Assembly: GCA_018825865.1 (NCBI GenBank)
Contig: JAHKAF010000105.1
Coordinates: 1-6,410 of the forward strand
DNA: 6,410 nucleotides
Source of the DNA: Nanobdellota archaeon
GTDB lineage: Archaea; Nanobdellota; Nanobdellia; Pacearchaeales; GW2011-AR1
Reading direction: 5' to 3'
Part shown: positions 4,703 through 6,410 of the stretch, one piece after another
Numbering within the stretch: position 1 is the stretch's first letter
Layout of the letters: the number at the start of each line of letters is the position of its first letter
Translations under genes and position numbers: made by a program
The notes under the pieces: generated by a model
What the model was told of the DNA's origin: nothing
Seen by the model: only the letters and a program-made list of their open reading frames with translations
Databases searched by the model: none

Positions 4703-6172
4703 ATGCCAGAAAAAGAATTAGATTACTCTGAATTAAAATTTAAATGCGGGCTTGAGATTCATCAGCAGTTGGATACAAAGAAGTTATTTTGTAATTGTCC
4801 GTCGGTGTTGAGAAAAGATGAGCCAGATTTTGAGGTTCGCAGGAAACTTCATGCTGTTGCTGGAGAGAGCGGGAAAATTGACGAGGCTGCTGCACACGAG
4901 GCGTCTTTGGGCAAGGAGTTTGTTTATCAAGGTTATAATACAACATGTTTGGTTGAACTTGACGAGGAGCCACCGCATGAGATTAATCAGGAAGCGTTGA
5001 AGATTGCGATGCAAATAGCTTTTTTGATGAATATGAAAATTATTCCTATTACTCAGATTATGCGGAAGACAGTTATTGACGGGTCGAATACGTCGGGGTT
5101 TCAGAGGACTGTTTTGATTGCGCGCGATGGTTGGATTGAAACAGAACACGGGAAAGTTAGAATAGAGTCTTTATTTTTAGAAGAAGATGCTGCGAGGACT
5201 GTTTCAAAAGATGATGGCAAAAGTGTTTATCGTCTTGATAGGCTTGGGATTCCATTGGTTGAGGTTGTTACTGCGCCTGATGTTAAAACTCCTGAGCAGG
5301 CAAAAGAAGTTGCGTTGCAGATTGGAGAGATTTTACGGAGTGTGAAAGTTAAGAGGGGGCTTGGGACTATTCGGCAGGATGTTAATGTTTCTATTCGTGG
5401 AGAGAACCGCGTGGAGATTAAAGGAATGCAAGATATGAAAATTTTTGTTAAGGCAATTGAGAATGAGATTGAACGACAGGTTAAATTATCCGACGATAAT
5501 ACCCTAAAGGGCACGAGAAATCCTGTTGGTATGGAAGTGCGGAATGTTCTGCCTGATGCGACCACAATATTTATGAGACCTTTGCCTGGTTCTGCGAGAA
5601 TGTATCCTGAGACAGATTTGCCTTTGCTGAAGATTTCACGGAATTTGATTAATGAAGTTAAGAACGATTTGCCGAAGTTGAGGAAAGAGGTTGAGAGGGA
5701 ATTGGAGAAGAAAGGATTGAGTCACGAGATGATTAAGTTGCTGTTCCAACAGAATAAGTTTGATGAGTTTAAGGAGCTTCTGGAAATTGTTAGTAATCCG
5801 CAGTTGGTTGCTAAGATTCTTTTGGTTTTTCCGAGGGAGATTGCTAGTAAGGAGAAGATTTCTGTTGAAAAGGTAGAGGAAATTTTACATAAGGATATTC
5901 TTACACATGTTCTTGAGAATTTGAAAAAGAAGAAGATTTCCGAGAGTCAGATTAAACATGTTTTAGAGAGAATTGTGAATGGAGAAAATTATAATAAAGC
6001 TGTTAAGTTTAGGAAGGAGAGCATTCATGGCGTAGAGGAGAAGATTATGAATTTGATTAAGGATAAACCAGGGCTTTCAGAGAAGGCTTATATGGGGCTT
6101 GTAATGAAAGAGTTTCGTGGGAAGATTGACGGGAAGGTGTTGATGGAGATTATTGGGAAACATATCAATTGA
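4703..6172 (+). CDS. gatE: Glu-tRNA(Gln) amidotransferase subunit E (GatE), apparently lacking the AspRS-like insertion domain
   Basis: GatE binds Glu-tRNA(Gln), activates the glutamyl carboxylate with ATP and amidates it with ammonia from GatD. The cradle domain spans about residues 12-310: GLEIHQQLDTKKLFCNCPS (16-34), EPPHEIN (89-95), DGSNTSGFQRT (126-136), FLEEDAART (158-166), YRLDRLGIPLVEVVTAPD (176-193), GTIRQDVNVSI (221-231), EIKGMQD (238-244) and MRPLPGSARMYPETDLP (291-307). A helical domain follows (about 325-440) and a YqeY-like tail (about 443-489, LSEKAYMGLVMKEFRGKIDGK). Total length is 489 residues, while archaeal GatE is usually about 620-630. The shortfall falls at residues about 266-284, where GTRNPVGMEVRNV joins LPDATT directly and the AspRS-like (GAD) domain would normally be inserted. 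All other blocks are intact, with no sign of a frameshift. The subunit E assignment rests on the HQQLDT motif, the absence of GatB's second zinc CPxC pair, and the gatD partner. Confidence 0.95.
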   Translation: MPEKELDYSELKFKCGLEIHQQLDTKKLFCNCPSVLRKDEPDFEVRRKLHAVAGESGKIDEAAAHEASLGKEFVYQGYNTTCLVELDEEPPHEINQEALKIAMQIAFLMNMKIIPITQIMRKTVIDGSNTSGFQRTVLIARDGWIETEHGKVRIESLFLEEDAARTVSKDDGKSVYRLDRLGIPLVEVVTAPDVKTPEQAKEVALQIGEILRSVKVKRGLGTIRQDVNVSIRGENRVEIKGMQDMKIFVKAIENEIERQVKLSDDNTLKGTRNPVGMEVRNVLPDATTIFMRPLPGSARMYPETDLPLLKISRNLINEVKNDLPKLRKEVERELEKKGLSHEMIKLLFQQNKFDEFKELLEIVSNPQLVAKILLVFPREIASKEKISVEKVEEILHKDILTHVLENLKKKKISESQIKHVLERIVNGENYNKAVKFRKESIHGVEEKIMNLIKDKPGLSEKAYMGLVMKEFRGKIDGKVLMEIIGKHIN

Positions 6173-6181
6173 GTATAATAG

Positions 6182-6190
6182 TTTTTAAAA
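6182..6190 (+). promoter_or_regulatory. TATA-like element before the gene at 6215, also a possible gatE termination T-run
   Basis: TTTTTAAAA starts 10 nt after the gatE stop codon. Its centre is about 29 nt before ATG 6215, near the leaderless distance, and no ribosome site is seen. The five Ts could also help end the gatE transcript. The surrounding sequence is almost all A and T, so the call is tentative. Confidence 0.35.
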
Positions 6191-6214
6191 ATGATTAAAA
6201 TATAGATATAGAAA

Positions 6215-6410
6215 ATGACTGAAGGAAAAATTGTAAATGTCAAGCCTGGTTCTGTGGGGAAAATTCTTGATTGGGATAAATATCTCGATATTCGTGAAAA
6301 AGCAATTTCAGGAGATGAATCTGCTAAGAGTTTATTAAGATTAATCAATGAAGATTTAGATCTATTGGGGGTAATAACCTCTAGAGGGGGTTACGCGATT
6401 TCTTATCAAG
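6215..6410 (+). CDS. unrecognised protein, N-terminal 65 residues only
   Basis: An open frame runs from ATG 6215 to the end of the window without a stop. The visible N-terminus begins MTEGKIVNVKPGSVGKILDW, continues with a charged helical stretch (DKYLDIREKAISGDESAKSL, about 21-40), and then LLGVITSRGGYAIS (50-63). There is no signal peptide or membrane segment. I recognise no family from this fragment. No longer in-frame start is available, because a TAG lies shortly upstream (6203-6205). It lies 42 nt after gatE on the same strand. The frame is likely coding, given balanced composition and a plausible TATA element, but the function is unknown. Confidence 0.6.
   Translation, partial: MTEGKIVNVKPGSVGKILDWDKYLDIREKAISGDESAKSLLRLINEDLDLLGVITSRGGYAISYQ

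Noticed and set aside
4740..5565. Several open frames of 60-121 codons overlapping gatE on both strands
   Set aside because: All overlap conserved GatE blocks and look like by-products of its codon usage; none has its own promoter or ribosome site.
6088..6348. Minus-strand open frame of 86 codons across the gatE end and the next gene
   Set aside because: It crosses two plus-strand frames and the AT-rich gap between them, and no start signal supports it.
1..6410. tRNA genes, CRISPR arrays, insertion sequences and long direct repeats
   Set aside because: Reading both strands, I found no tRNA T-arm consensus, no regularly spaced repeats, no transposase motifs and no terminal inverted repeats.

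Overview
The window looks like a compact, AT-rich archaeal genome segment. The case for archaea is a GatD/GatE pair (the archaea-specific Glu-tRNA(Gln) amidotransferase), TATA boxes placed about 26 nt before start codons, and many short lipid-anchored-looking or hypothetical proteins. The gene sizes, a GatE that appears to lack a domain, and a small secreted protein style that resembles DPANN archaea (Pacearchaeota/Woesearchaeota-like) suggest that group. The lineage is an inference, not something the sequence proves.

Layout. On the minus strand at the left edge is gatB (1-879, cut off at its C-terminus by the window), preceded by a small membrane-anchored hypothetical gene (956-1297). A divergent intergenic region (1298-1411) then leads to plus-strand genes: an RBBP9/YdeN-type serine hydrolase (1412-1999), gatD (2030-3346), and a small anchored Cys-containing protein (3390-3794). 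That protein's stop codon directly abuts the stop of a minus-strand DUF1003 membrane protein (3795-4181). A second divergent promoter region (4182-4297) serves DUF1003 and an unrecognised 114-residue protein (4298-4642). gatE (4703-6172) follows, and the window ends inside an unrecognised gene starting at 6215. No tRNA, rRNA, CRISPR array, transposase or long repeat was seen. Every gap is well under 300 bases.

How the genes fit together. GatD (asparaginase-like ammonia generator) and GatE (kinase/transamidase) form the GatDE enzyme that converts Glu-tRNA(Gln) to Gln-tRNA(Gln). GatB belongs to the separate GatCAB enzyme, which in archaea that lack asparaginyl-tRNA synthetase is used to make Asn-tRNA(Asn). 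Finding both in one 6.4-kb stretch suggests that both amide aminoacyl-tRNAs are made by transamidation in this organism. The small genes between gatD and gatE have no evident link to tRNA amidation.

Expression. Genes that appear to head a transcript have a TATA-like box roughly 24-29 nt before the ATG and no Shine-Dalgarno sequence, implying leaderless mRNAs. The two genes that probably lie inside operons (gatB and the gene at 3390) instead have GGAGG/GGAG motifs. The most notable observations are the GatE without its AspRS-like insertion domain and this split in start-site signals. There is no clear evidence of a wholly new system.
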